The notes: a model not told the origin generated them from the sequence alone. A stretch of DNA of 64,000 nucleotides from Amphibalanus amphitrite (GCF_019059575.1 NW_024882028.1:310001-374000); one strand, 5' to 3'. Positions 9,071 to 22,100 are shown, numbered from the stretch's first letter. Made by a program: numbers and translations.

Positions 9071-11360
9071 GTGAGTGGACACGCGTGCACTGTCGCAGCT
9101 ACTCCGTGTGATTAAACCGATGGGTTAAGAAATGTGGCTGCCAGCTACTTAAAGAGGAGATTCAGCAGTAGATTATGCATAGCAAACTGTAAATTATCGG
9201 CAAATTATTTCATACCGAATTAGGGGTTAAATGTAAGCTGATTAAGTTTGCTTTTAAACGTGCTTAACTGCGTCCTTACTTTCTTTAACAGTTATATGTT
9301 GCAACTTAAGCATCAGGAAAGTCCATATTGTTTATCGTTCGGTGTAGTGTATGTTTTTGTATAAACAAATTATACGATTTGTCGACATTTATTTCAGATC
9401 TATGGATGAAAGCTCTTCATGACGAAAAGGACCACCCTGACTGGTCATTTCATGGTAGGAAAAATACCTTACTATTCCGCGCCGTGCTGGGGGGTGGGGG
9501 GGGGGGGGTACGCCCCGATCAAGTTTTGCCCGAATATCTATTAAAGTGACAGTATCATCGAAAAAAAAATCCAGGTAAGGAGCTGATTTTTTTTTTTACT
9601 AGCATTTCTTATTTTTCTGAATCAGAAAAACATAGTTTGAGGACCGAACTCGGTGAAAAATATTGCAACCACATTTCATTTTCATGATTCATTTTCATGA
9701 GCGAACCACCACTATACAAGCATGGCCGCCAGTTTGGAAGCATGCAAAATTACTACAGAACTGGCGCAGATAATACATTATTGACGCTACGCTTACGCGG
9801 TCGTTCTTCTGATTGAGTTGTCCTTAGGGAGAGGTAGCCTTAGGTATTGCCTATAAAAATATAACGTGACAATTGGAGGGAGTGACAATTGGACGTGACA
9901 ATTGACAATGGGAGAAAATATCACGTGACAATCACGTGATAAACGTCACACATTGGAGGGAGATTGTGATTCCAGCTGGAGGAATTCCTTTGTTGAGCCG
10001 CTAGAATCCGAAGGAAACAGCGGAAATTGCCTACGACTATTTAATGAATTTAACGGTGATGAATAAGTGCGAAAAACGTTTTGGCTTTATAAAATTTGAT
10101 GAAATGACCAGGGTAAAAGTTTTATTACTGGCGGTCAATTCAAAACGGCGCAAACATTTAAACAGTGAAGATAGTGAAGCACGATTCAAAGTGTGGTACA
10201 CCTTTCGTACTTTGAGCGGCGATAGCGGGATAACGGTGTGGAGCTTCGAGGATCGGTCTTCAGTTCCCGGACCAGAAAGGTGGGGCCTATGCAATGTCAA
10301 ATTTCATCAAAATGGTGATACTGTCCCTTTAAAAAAAAAAAAACGGCTGCGCGCAACGTCGCGGTTTTTAGTACTCTGTTCATACATCTTTTCTGCACAT
10401 GTTGTGACAATTTCAGACTCGGTCGTTCAAGGTCAGGTCACCAGGTCACGTCAAGTGACCTTACCCCATAAAAGGTTCCAATGCTCGCTTTAGCTACACC
10501 GACTGAACGATCGCTTTGAAATTTTCAGAGATTGATAACAGTAAAAGTTTGTATAAAATGTATAAGGTATATCTCGGAATGTCGACATCTGTGACCTAAG
10601 GTCGGGTCAGTTTTGCGACCTTTCCATTAGGTATAAGTCCAAGGGAGAAAAATTGAAATGCACCTCTTTTGGATTAACATCGTTCAAAACACTCTCAAAC
10701 ATCGGCTTATGGGTAAACACTAAAAATGAAATATTGAAACGGAAAATTGCACCCATGAACCCTCTATGTGCTTCTGAGGTCATCTCAGGTCATGTAAGGT
10801 TTCCAACAGTTTTTTTTTTGACAAAAACTTTTAATAGAGACATGCCAGAGCGGACGCCATCTACATGATCTCTATTTTTCGCTTTACGCATTTATTTTCT
10901 CCTTATTCTTTGTTCACTTTATTTACATTATCGCTATTATTTTTTGTTTTATAATAGATAATGATGTTCTATCTTACTGTTTTCGATATCAACTGACATT
11001 CGTTGACAGGCACTAAGCGCTCACTGAGATGCCACCAGTGTTCTGCCAAGTTTGATGACCCGAATATGCTGGAGGAGCACAAGCAGCGGCTTCACAACAG
11101 TAAGTGAGACAATTTTAGGAGAACGGACGGGTGCATGCTGTCACCGTCTTTTGTGTGAATATTTCGCTACGACGTCCGTAATATTGTTAGCACGAGATGT
11201 GCCCGGCAAACGGGTTGTTTTGTCTCAATGCTGCTGAGCTAATACTTAGATATGCTATACTATTCTAGATATACTAGGAATTGATGTTGGTATGCTTATT
11301 GATTGGATTTAACTTGCGACATCTTTTCCAGCGGTTCGAGGGAAGAGGTTCTTCGACTAG
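8983..11360 (+). CDS. Small C2H2 zinc-finger protein (exons 8983-9070, 11010-11099, 11332-11360)
   Basis: Three plus-strand exons share one frame with phase-1 junctions. From the ATG at 9007 they encode 60 residues that begin MSQTMRVQRPLRCSDCDIDF and end HNTVRGKRFFD at TAG 11358-11360. Residues 29-50 form a complete classical finger: CHQC, a 12-residue loop containing F and L, then HKQRLH (C-x2-C-x12-H-x4-H). A CSDC pair comes before it without matching histidines. The frame is also open upstream of 8983, so earlier coding exons are possible and this may be the end of a longer protein. I do not recognise the family. A DNA- or RNA-binding role is only inferred from the finger. Confidence 0.6.
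9855..9965 (+). repeat. Degenerate repeats of ACGTGACAATTGG
   Basis: GTGACAATTGGA is repeated four times with gaps, followed by CACGTGACAATCACGTG, which is itself nearly palindromic. It lies in the first visible intron of the zinc-finger gene. Confidence 0.55.
10320..10865 (+). mobile_element. GGTCA MITE fragment in a zinc-finger gene intron
   Basis: The family order is clear: CATACATCTTTTCTGCACAT, GTCAAGGTCAGGTCACC, AGCTACACCGACTGAACGAT, TATATCTCGGAAT, and the GGGAGAAAAATTGAAATGCA block. The copy is cut off at both ends and lacks TTAA sites. The poly-A run at 10331 replaces the G-run seen in full copies. Confidence 0.6.
11010..11099 (+). CDS. Zinc-finger gene exon with the complete C2H2 finger
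   Basis: The exon lies between TTCGTTGACAG and CACAACA|GTAAGT. It encodes TKRSLRCHQCSAKFDDPNML and EEHKQRLHN, a full C2H2 finger. Both ends are phase 1, so the exon is a symmetric 90-bp unit. Confidence 0.7.
11332..11360 (+). CDS. Zinc-finger gene terminal exon
   Basis: After the acceptor ATCTTTTCCAG the frame completes a Thr codon and reads VRGKRFFD before TAG. It is a short basic tail. Confidence 0.55.
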
Positions 11361-11544
11361 AAGACACCGAAATTCCCGGGTGCATCCGTTCGATTTTATG
11401 AACATATAACCCTACAGCTCAACGATGGAACATACAGTATTCAAGACCAGTCGTTCGCTGGGTAAACCCAGTCCGATAACAATACTACATGACCCAAGTT
11501 TTAGGTTTAAAAACTAACAACAACATCCCGACAGGGCGGTATAA

Positions 11545-11607
11545 ATAATCAAACCTATAGGTTTGATTATTTCAATATCATGTCAATATCAAACCTATAG
11601 GTTTGAT
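11545..11607. repeat. Pair of near-identical perfect palindromes
   Basis: 11545-11570 is a perfect 26-bp palindrome with arms ATAATCAAACCTA/TAGGTTTGATTAT. The core ATCAAACCTATAGGTTTGAT occurs again at 11588-11607. The two copies are 40 bp apart, centre to centre about 40. Confidence 0.75.
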
Positions 11608-12544
11608 TATTGGCATGAATGTGGTGCAGTTATCCCAGTAGTTGACGTTCTCGTGTTTGTCCCTATATAAATGGCGATGAACGGTCGACTAGATTCATGC
11701 CATTACGTCGCTTATGCGCTGCAGCTTACTTTCTAAGCGTTATCATGGACCGAATTATGATTTCTAATTACAATTCCTGATACGGACCTCGACGGCGACT
11801 GCAAACTGTCCCGCTCGGCGTGATGCAGGTATCTTATAGGCATGCTATGTTATGCATTATTTTAATTATAATTACCATGGTAGCATTACATTTTATGCAT
11901 TTTTGGTTGGCATTCCTAAAGAAGTGTCGATGGTTATCTCGGCATGTCCTGCACCGCACAAAGTGTTTCTGTTTGACTTGGAGTTGGAACGCTATATTTT
12001 CCAGCAAAGTTATTGTCCGATTTATCATTTATGGACCGTAACTATTAGCGTTAGTGTTATCAGCGTTTCTATAGGTATCTATCTACTATTGTTTAGGTAT
12101 CCTACATATTCATGAACTACTTGCCAACATGCAATAGCGTATTGATAAAGCAATTGTTCATTTTTGTTTGTGTCGACATTTCGACAATAACTTCAAGGTC
12201 GCTTATCGCAAATATAAAGTCAATCACTTCTCTCGTCCGGTTATTAATACATTGTAGAAAATGTTCTACTTTCTGATTTTTGAATCTCTGGACTGTGAAT
12301 ATTTCACCCTTGCTGTTCGTCTTATTTTTCTCGTAGCTTGGCAACGAGCTTTGCAGTGGTGTCCATGACCCCGAATACATAAGCAAGTTAATAAGAGTAC
12401 ATATCACAAACGGGTTGTCCCATTCGCTCAGCATTATAATCTATATGTAACTAATACGAATTACTCTGCTATGTACTCGTATATCCGGTAAGGTAATATA
12501 TCATAAGTCTAATACTATAATGTGCCTGGATCCTGCAGAAATAG

Positions 12545-12783
12545 GTACCGTAAAGTGGGGCTATTTGAGACAGTGGGGCTATTTGAGACAGTATTTAAAA
12601 TCGCTATAAAATGAAGATCGTTTGATTTTTGTGTGATATTTTTGCTCGGGGAGGTGTGGAATCGAGCAGTTAATCGCCTAAACAAAAAATTAAGCATGAA
12701 TTTTAAGTGATTTTTATTTTATAGCAATTTTAAATACTGTCTCAAATAACCCCACTGTCTCAAATAGCCCCACCCTACGGTAC
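12545..12783. mobile_element. Foldback MITE with GTACCGTA ends
   Basis: The left arm (12545 to about 12612) has GTACCGTAAAGTGGGGCTAT and a second GTGGGGCTATTTGAGACAGT. The right arm is the reverse complement and ends CCCTACGGTAC at 12783. Arms are about 65 bp and the loop about 105 bp. There is no coding. Confidence 0.75.
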
Positions 12784-15780
12784 ATACAATTTTCTATGAT
12801 GGACGTACCAATACAGGTATACGAATAACAAACTTTTTTTCGCTAACTTGACCCCAGTTATTTAGCGATCGGAAATCGCCCGAGCCGGAACCGTTCAAAT
12901 AACGCGCCGCTGCCTATAGACATTCCACACAGGCACAGGCTGGATGTAGTTATTCACATGTATTCTATAAAGTATACTTGTGATCAAATTGCACAGCTGC
13001 ATCGAGACGAGGCGAGAGTGGCAGCAGATGCTCGTGTCCACGTGCGTGCTCGAGCGGCGCCCATCGACACAGCGGTGAGCTTCCAGCTGTCTACGCCTGA
13101 CAATAAGGCCGACAGAGGGCGAGCGGGGCCGGGGCGGTCACGGGGCTGTTCGAATCCAACTCGGGTAGGCTGGGACTCGCCCAGCAGGTACCGCCGTCGG
13201 AAGTGTTTTGTTAAATGTATGGCCAACGAGTTGCTACAAAAATTTACACGGAAAAGATGTGCACAGAGCTGTTCACAGAGCGCGAGCAATATAACACACA
13301 CACGCACACACATTAAACTATTGATATGAATGCACTAAGAACATAAAATAAACACACGACGCTTTTACATATACACTGAAAATCATACGCGCCTGACATT
13401 GCGGAGTGATTTTTTTCTGTTTTTCTCCCTTAAAAGATAAAATTCACCACAACACAAGCAGACGGGGACGCGCCGCGGCGCGGGTCGTCCTCTGGCCGAC
13501 TGGGCAGAATGACCCGGGCGCGACCCGTCTCCGTCGCTCCGGCCGGGCCACTCCGCCGGCGCCGGGCCGACGTCCGTCGGTCAGGGCGGGCGGTCGAGCG
13601 CAGCGCCACCGGCGCCGGCGGAGCGCGCCCCACTCAGAGCTTCATTAAATGGCCACCAGATGGCAGTGCTGACGTCACAGGGGCGGCCGACCCGCCAGCG
13701 GCACCCTGTGCGTCGGCCCCGCCGCGCCAGATTTTGCCCCGTAGCTGACTGGATCACCCCAAAGACCGGTGTCACCTGAGGGGGCGGCGAGCGCCACAGC
13801 CGAGCCCGACACCAGGGCGCCGCCGCGGGAGCGGCCGCCTCAGAGACGACGTGCAATAGCAACCAACCGGAAGCGAGCAAAGCAAGCAAACTAACCTAAC
13901 ACCACTCGAGATTTACAATCAAGCGCCAAGGTGACCATAGCAAGTTGGATTACCGAAGAAGAGCCGCCGTCCCGCCGGGATTATCATATTATGCTTAGAA
14001 TGAAAAGAGCGCCGCTCTCACGCTGCGCCATACGACGGAACCCTCCGCGTTTGGTGTTACTTGAAATCACGCCCGATATTTCCGTCCCTCACCTCCACCG
14101 CATGCCGAAAATAGCCCGATATCCCACACCCAGATGTTTCTCTTTCTCACTCCGAATGTCAACTACGGTGTATCACAGACAAGCGGCTGGGTCTGAACCC
14201 TGGTGGGTCAGGTCAGGTCAGGTCGAGGGCCAGGTCCTGACACCGTGGGCCCGAGATATTATGAGCAACAATGAGATGATGCTGCCCTAGCTCCGAGTGG
14301 CAGTGCCCCTCCCTTGTACATTGTCATGGGCTATGTGGCGGTGTGGTTTGACAAGACACGGCGGCACCACTCCACGGCACAGACTGCCCCGGGAGGGCAG
14401 TCGTCTGACAAGGCGACCTCCTCAGCGCAGCTGGGGACAGAACTGTCCGACTGCACTGTCCGGCAAACCGACAGGACAGAACCGCCTGAACCAGACATCT
14501 GCCCGACAGCCCGGACAGACAGACAGTCGGACACTCTCTCCGCCGCAGTCTGACAGAGGTCACCTGAGGACGGAGCCGGGGTCGCTCGGCGCTCGTCCCG
14601 CCGGGGAGGGTGCCACCGTCACCAAGGCTCACCGATAAAACTTGAGCCGCGCTCCGCCGCGGGCCGGCCAGCCTTTCAGAGCCGCCTCGAGGCGCACACG
14701 CCGGAGAGCCGCCGGGGGGCTAACTCCGTTCCAGACGAGTCGGGGCCGTGCAGGGGCGTTCGCACCTGGTCATGTTACCATATCACAAAACTCAAACAGA
14801 CTAGGCGTAAAACGGGTCACTTGAAAAACTCCAGCCGGGGGCACGGCACAGAGCGAGAACCGAGGTTCCAGCATAGGTGGAGCTGCCCATTGTGACAAAA
14901 TGACCGCCACTGATCAATTAGAAATGCATTTGGAATGTTTGGTTCGAAATGGAGCCGCTTAGGAATGCTGAAATTTGTCAAAAATACCTTTCTGGGTCAA
15001 AATCCCGTGCTACCTTTCTTTCAAAATCCTTCTCACCCCTGCCTTGCATATGCTCTGCCACTTTAGACTGGGCAATAGGGCTCGCGCACGGAATTTACAC
15101 GTGGAATGGCGACAGTATTCAGATTCAGAGCAACTGCGCTGGAGCGCAGTGCTGCACCTTAACTAATCACTCACTACATAAAACACATTCAGCTAAATGC
15201 AAATAAGGCACGTCGAATGCATGATTGTGCAAGAACGCAATTCTTGGCTAAAACAAACTATGTACAGGTTGCCGGGCCGGACGGAGCACGACGCACTACG
15301 CGTGACTCCAGCCGGTCCCGACGCACGCAGGGAAGACTCTGTGATAATGTTGACATAAACATCCGTACAGTTAACGAACTAGCTAAACGGCTATGTATAT
15401 AACAGAGGACTGTCTGGCTGCTGGTGCGGATCGACCTGCTGTGCGCTCGCCGGCGGCAGGGCCGGGACGGTCTGCGGGATGGGTGGCTGCGGGGTGGCAG
15501 CGCTGCCGCTCCGCACCTTCCAGACCCGGCCACTGCGCCGGCGGCGGCTGGAAGCTCATGGGAAGACAGTGGCAAATTACTGCAGTTGAAATAAAATACA
15601 AAACTCTGCGCCTGTCAGCGCGCCCCAGACTGCTCAAAAATGCATCTGGGCGCGCACGTGACAAAGCGCGTCACACAATCGCTCTTCTGCCGCTCTCGTT
15701 TCCTTTCTTTCTCTCTTTCGCACTGGACTCTCGCCGGTAGGCATTGCACAAACGGCCCCCGCATTCTCAGGGCGCCCGTC
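12784..15780. other. GC-rich and mixed DNA without a recognised gene
   Basis: Frames over 100 codons occur in several frames at once around 12960-13890 and 14300-14640, which reflects GC content, not coding. 14206-14226 holds three tandem GGTCA units. No RNA gene was found; a tRNA B-box-like word at 13146 has no cloverleaf around it. Confidence 0.4.
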
Positions 15781-15789
15781 GGCCTTCAG

Positions 15790-15896
15790 CCAATCGCGGC
15801 GCAGGCTGTCACGCGTCAGCCAATCGGAGACCTCGCCCTGGTAGAGGTCACCGGCCGCCCGCCAATCACCGCGCGGCCTGGCCCGAGTCCGCCAAT
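15790..15896 (+). promoter_or_regulatory. Array of four CCAAT boxes
   Basis: CCAAT occurs on the plus strand at 15790, 15820, 15862 and 15892, each within a GC-rich context (GCCAATC or GCCAATG). The spacings of 30, 42 and 30 bp resemble NF-Y arrays in promoters. The array sits just past the stop of the minus-strand ESRP gene and points towards it, so it could drive an antisense transcript. It could also be a promoter for a gene not visible here. Confidence 0.4.
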
Positions 15897-15951
15897 GAGC
15901 GAGTGGACGCTGCTTAGCGCCGGCCAGCATACCGCAGGGGCGACGCAACGT

Positions 15952-16113
15952 CTAGGACGCCATGAAGAGCTCAATATAGCGCGTGCCTATGTGCTGCTTG
16001 TTCTTCTCGAGGATGGCGCGTTCTGCCTCAGTGCGAGACGCAAAGGAAACCATAGCCTCACCGGATGGCTGCCCCTCTGCGTTCTGCTGAAGCTGGATGC
16101 ATTCCGGAGCAAT
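15952..16113 (-). CDS. fus: ESRP last coding exon (second half of RRM4)
   Basis: On the minus strand the acceptor is CATCTGTTCGCAG and the exon reads [20 protein letters not shown], a Ser/Arg/Glu-rich helix, then [16 protein letters not shown] and TAG at 15954-15952. The G(R/Q)xxGEA and RYIEL(F) blocks are the RNP1 strand and last strand of hnRNP F/H-type quasi-RRMs. It joins in phase 0 after FFEGFE of the previous exon. Confidence 0.9.
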   Translation of the reverse strand: MAPECIQLQQNAEGQPSGEAMVSFASRTEAERAILEKNKQHIGTRYIELFMAS

Positions 16114-19100
16114 CTGCGAACAGATGGGTTCAGTCAGGAAACGAACAGACCGGGATAGCCTCGCCAGCGATATTATCTTAGAAAGTTTTGAACAGTCTGA
16201 ACAATTTATAAATGGTTTGATTTTGCTGTGCATCCGAAACGGATTTGGATTTAGGTGCGTTGGCAGGATAGCCGAGGAATGTATCAGGTAAAACGGACTT
16301 AGGACTTCGATATTACATTTCCGACTTTTAGTCCATTTCAATCGATCTGCTTAACCCTCACGATGACCCCGTTTATCTCATTGACCTTGGTCGGAGTATA
16401 GAGCCTCAGCCGGACACCTGAGATGGTGTTCCGCTCGGATCGGGCGGCCGACAGGACCGTTGGGCGAGACATCAATAGGTAGGTACTTACCGGCGGCGCT
16501 TCCGGTCTCGGATGGGTTGCTGGGCTCGGTGCCGGGTCGCCACACACAGGATCAGAGGACGACTGGCGCAGGCTGGAGCTGGTTAATTGCTCAGTTTGAG
16601 TGATAGATACGAAACGGATCGGTTAGAGCGGATAGATTAGGTATGTGACGGATGCACAGTTGAATCGGATAAACTGTCCTATGACGCTTTTTTCGTAAAA
16701 ATATAAATTGCCAAATGCTTTCTGTTTCGGCGAAGTGCTTGAAATGACGACTATCTTTTTTGTGTTTGTTATTGCAATGGGAACAATTAATAAAGACATC
16801 TATTAAAGTAGGTACTCGGCCAAAAATGCCTTGGCATCTCATAAAGCTAGCCAATGCAATGTGTAGGTGCATGTGCATTGTATCACCGAGATTGACGATG
16901 ACTACCTATAATAGGCGGTTGGTATGCCATTAACATGCATATTAAGTTGCATCGCAATGTTAATAATTTTAGTGAAGCAAGTGGCAACCATGCGCCGAAA
17001 AGGGTATTATAACGTAGAGTACGTATATCTGTATTTGCATCACTTACGTACATGGACCTATAATACACCTATACTGTGCCTATCATATACCTTTTATTTG
17101 TTTCATCCCCCTCCGTGCTCGTAGGAAACGACATTACGTGAGTGTTTTGGACACAATAACTTCTTATGCACAGTGCGTGGTACAGGAAAATTCCGAGGGA
17201 CGCTTTGTTAAACCTTTTCAAAATAGATAGATGATCGCATTCTTGAATTAAAATTAAACCTTTCATATAAATTCAATACCAGTGCTTGCAATGTCAAACC
17301 ACTCTGAACGTTCTGAACGTTAAACGTCACCGACATATACAAGCCGAGGCGATAACATATCTGTTGAAAATGTTACGGGCCAACGCTTTCGGTGCTAGCA
17401 CTTCATACGACTGGGTAGGTAAGGTAACTGCATAGGTACATGCCTATTGTGACCGATTTAGGCATATTAACCCTCGCCGGCACAGGGAGGGGGGGTTGAT
17501 GCAACCCCCCTAAGGTTTTTCGCAAATAACTCGCGTAAAAAGCGGCCGATTGCAACGAAACTTTAGGTACCCTCGCATTGATCAATTTTACACCTACCCT
17601 GAAAATTTCACGACCCTGACCCAAATGACCTTTGACCTGTGACCTCTTTTCCGAGACCATGTTTGGCCGGAATCGCGATTCCGCGTATGTCGGCTCGCAT
17701 TAGTCGCGCGTTTGCTAGCTTTTCGTGATTTCAAACGTTCAAACATGCGATTTGATGTTGCTCTCATACATTAGGGTGGGTGTCAAGGTCACCCGAAGGT
17801 AAGGTCAGGTCATTGACCTTTGGTGACCTCGGGTGACCTCGGTTCGCTTTTTCGAGTTTTGCATGTTTCTAGGCTAGTTTTTGGAGCTGAATTCGAATTT
17901 AGCAACCATTTGAACATTTACGAAGTAGTTTTGGTGCCTTCGTAACATGTTACGAAGCTGTCAGAGGCGGTTGACACGTATTACGAATACCCGTCACAAC
18001 CCCTACCGGTTGACCTGACCTGACCTGACCCGACCTGGTCTAAATGCTTACAGACATCATCTCTGATCAAAACTATTATAACACGATATTCGTGATCAGC
18101 ACCCCGGAAAACCACTTAGCAGCCACACTTTACGACTTTCTAACAGGTCCCGATTTTCCCGGTTTTCGGGTCATTGACCTGACCTGGAAGGTCACCCGAT
18201 GACCTAGGACCTTAAAATTGGGTATCATCGGCTTCCTCTCGTGACGGGCAACACGCTCGTTTTTTCCGCGAAGCTCTAGCTCGATCAGGGGCCAAACGCG
18301 AGGGGGGCGGGTCGTACCAACCCCCCCCCCCCCTTGTGCCGTCGAAGGACGCAAAATGGCCTGTGCCGGCGAGGGTTAATAGTGAAAAATCATGACACCC
18401 ATTCTGCTTCTTCTACTGAAGTACAAATATGTTCCAATCAAATATAAAATATGCGCTTCCCATTTTTACGGTCAATTCTCATTGAAACACAGAGCCTAAA
18501 TCTATACAATCCCAAAATATAATACTGTGAATAATGTCCGCCATCACCGCCGTCCGCCACCACAGTTGGTTAGTTCATTTATATGCAGCACAGTTGATGT
18601 CACAGAATGGTATAACCGACCACTGCCAGGCGAGGGCAGCTAGGATGTATCCGACACCGAAATGACTGATCATGCCTATTGCCTGCATGCGTTTGATCAT
18701 GCCAAATTTGCCTAATTGACTATACTATATCGCACATGAACAGTGCCAAAGCTGGATGCACGTTATGCGAAATATGAATTATCAATGCAACACGGCTTTA
18801 GCCAAAGTTAAAGTAAACATACAGTAAGCAGGCACGTTTATCGCGTTCCAACACCATCACAACCACCCTCAGGGAGGTAGCCGAAAGATAACAAGAAATG
18901 TATGCAAAAAAGTAAGCTGAAAAAATGAATGAAACTTTAACATCGATATTGTGAACAAGAACGAGATACAGCAGCATAAAAAGCTGGCACATGCTAATTG
19001 GCCGAAAAAAAAAAACTGTTCCTTGCAGTGCATATGCGACAGACGGTTGCTGCCAACATTATTTGGGCTACCTCCGTGAAGGCGGGACACAGAATGGCCG

Positions 19101-22100
19101 CTGGCGCGGCCACGGTCCTGGCATATTTGGCCAGAGACGGCGGTCCGATCGGGGTGGGTAAGGGGTTAAACAAGTCGACCACAACCCAATCGAGGGAGTT
19201 AGAACTTAGAACCACCAAGATACAGCGCTCTAAGTAGGCATAAGTACAAGTATGAGTATAAGACCATGGGACCTCCGACTTGCGGACCGCCACCGACCGT
19301 GACCGCGCCAGTGACGCTGGATGACGCCAGACGTCATCCGGCGTCAGCGGCGCCATGCCACCATGCCGTGTTACGGGCGGACGGGCGGTCCGGGGACCGC
19401 GCGTCCGTCCCATTGCCGCCATCGCCGCGGGCCAGGGACCGGACCTCAGCCGACGTCCAAATACTCGAGGTGAGAACACTCACCAGACTGAGACAAAGGC
19501 AACACATCGGTCGGTCTGCATCCCCGCGCGGCGACGGCGGCACAGTTAAAAGAAAACCCATAACCAGAAAGACCCCTAACCTCAAAGCCTTCGAAGAATT
19601 TGAGTATGTCAACTTTGCTGGAGGAGTATGGCAGGCCTCGCATCCTCACCAGGGCTGGTGACGGCCCAGTGGTTACCGGAGGGGTCAGCCCGTTGTAGTA
19701 GGAGGTCGGTGAGACAGGCGGCGACGGGTACGCCTGCCAGTAGTACAGGCTCGGCGGGTACGAGTAGGCCGGTACCCGCGGCGTGAGCGGCGCCACGGGC
19801 GGTAGCAGCGCCGGCGGCGCCGCGTACGTGTACAGGCCGTAGGGTGGCGTCAGCATCCCGCCGCCTGAGGGCACACAGAGGTCAGTCGGGGTCGGGCGCC
19901 GCCGGCGGACGGAGACCGGCAGCCGCGGCTCACGGCGGGCACACAGACAGAGACGAACTGATGGAAATGCTGGAGCCCGTGAGGCGGAGCTCGGTGCGCC
20001 GTGACCGGAGGGGTCGGCAGGCGGCGCCTCTCACAAATGTGACGAATGACCAGCTCGTGACGCTCGCCAGCGGCAGTGAACAGTGACACCAGAAGTGGCC
20101 GTAATGTCACGCGTCAGGCATCCGTGACGTCAATGTCACAGCGTCATACGCTCAAGGGCCCAGATACAAAGCTGAAAGAGGTTCGATGAAGAGGTCAACG
20201 TATTCTACACTTGATTATATGTCCTCCGACAATGGGAAGAGATCACACAATTGATATAATTTCTAGCTCACTTCTGGTGCCACTAACACAGCGCATGTAT
20301 TTAATATCTACAAATGTTTTTAATCTACTCTAAGCCTATCTACCCAACCCGCTGCAACCAGCATACCATTGTTAAAGCAGGGCATGCGATCCCACACCAT
20401 CGTGCAAACCAACACCGAGTTGTGGACAAAAGTGGCTGGGTCCGCTTCCGCAGTTAGCCCTGGCCACGGCTGTCCGTTCATGCAGAGAGCCCAGCGCCGA
20501 GACGGGACAGGCCGCCACCGACCACACCGACAGCACGAGACAGACGCACCACCACAGAGGAGAGACAGCCTGCAGAGTGGACAGAGTGGACAGCCCAGAG
20601 AGCAGAGCAGCCGGAGAGAGTGAGGGGAGAGAGCCAGATGAGCGACAGAGAGGCGCCGCCACCGGTGAAGGCCCCCGGAACCAGGACATAAGCCCAACAT
20701 ACCTGCACTTTGCCGCCGCTCCCTCGCACCACCAAATTCGCCACGCTTACAACTGAGCCCGTCCGACAGACACGCACGCACACCCAATAGGCCAACAACT
20801 GTTTAGTTTGCCCGCTAGGGTGACAGAAAGGTAGGTAGGTAGGTAGGCAAGTAACTCAACGTAGCCCAGCCGGAAGAGACCAACCACTGTGGAGACAGCA
20901 TGTGTTTATTTTAGTGCGTCTGCATCATACATGTAGGTCAACCGGGCCCAACATCTCCAGTGCGTTGGCGGCGGACGCGGGATGAGGGAGGCACTTGGGA
21001 GAGAAACAGCCAGGATCTCGTCGAGACGCGGCCTCACGATACACTAGGACAACAACGGTCATGCAAAATATCTGGGAATGTCTCAACGGCCGCCACTAAC
21101 CCGACGAGATTCTCAGCGGGAAGACTTGGTTCGGCCCGAGGCACGTTGCAGGCCGGCGGGACCGGCAGGTCACGGAACGGCACTGGAGTCTGGGGCAGCA
21201 GGATCGGGGAACAACGCCGTGGAGGTGCCGCAGGGCCACTACGGCGCTACAACAAAGCTACCGTGAAGCATACACGCGCTCCGACGAGACGCCCCCGGCC
21301 GTGCATTGGCCGCCCCGACCCGCGGCAGGCAGCGGGCGCCGGCGCGTCCGGCGCGCGGCCGCCCGGCCAGTTAATAGCGGAAGGAGATGCGCCGTGAATC
21401 CCGTGACCCCGGCCGGCCGGCTGGCGGCGCTATCGTGAACAAGCTAGGCACCTTCGTGGCCCGTCCAGATCCCGTGTCGCGCGACCACTGCCAACCGGAA
21501 CTGGGACTTCCAGCAACGACCAACGACCAACTCTCGCCGAAACTGGGCCGGGACATGCAGCGCAAGTCTGATACCGGTACATCATCAACCGGAGAGCAGG
21601 TGTCTCCGTGTGAGGGAATGTTTGTTCACTATTGCTGCTTGGATAACCGGGCCACAGTGTCTGAGAGCCGTTTGTCATTGCTGTCTGTCCGTCAGCACAT
21701 CCCGACTATGGAGAGGAGAGAGAACATTATGTACACACCACGCAAACGCATGCGCCCTAAACGTTAGTCGGTCGTCCCGCTGCCTGGAACGGCCAACAAC
21801 CTCACGCCGGCCCCCCAAGCCTCCCCCGGACACATGCACAGAGCCGGCCGCGCCCCGCCCGCCCGCCCGTCCAGGTCACTACGGGTCAAGGTCAGTGTCA
21901 TCGGGCCGTCACGGGAGCCTACACCCTCAAGCCGCCGAGAGTCCGGCAGAATCACGAGGAAGGACTTGATGGGCCTCTGTCTTTTTCCGTCTCACTGGGA
22001 CGGACAAAGGAAGTCGCTAAAATTATTGTCACGCTGATAACAGCTAAAACGGTTCACAAGTCACGATATTTATGTCTATCTACAGCTGAGAGACCGAATA

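Noticed and set aside
13140-13165. TTCGAATCC word resembling a tRNA B-box
   Set aside because: No A-box, anticodon stem or acceptor stem at the right distances.
14297-14638. 113-codon plus-strand frame and opposing minus-strand frames
   Set aside because: No family resemblance and simultaneous openness of several frames; considered chance.
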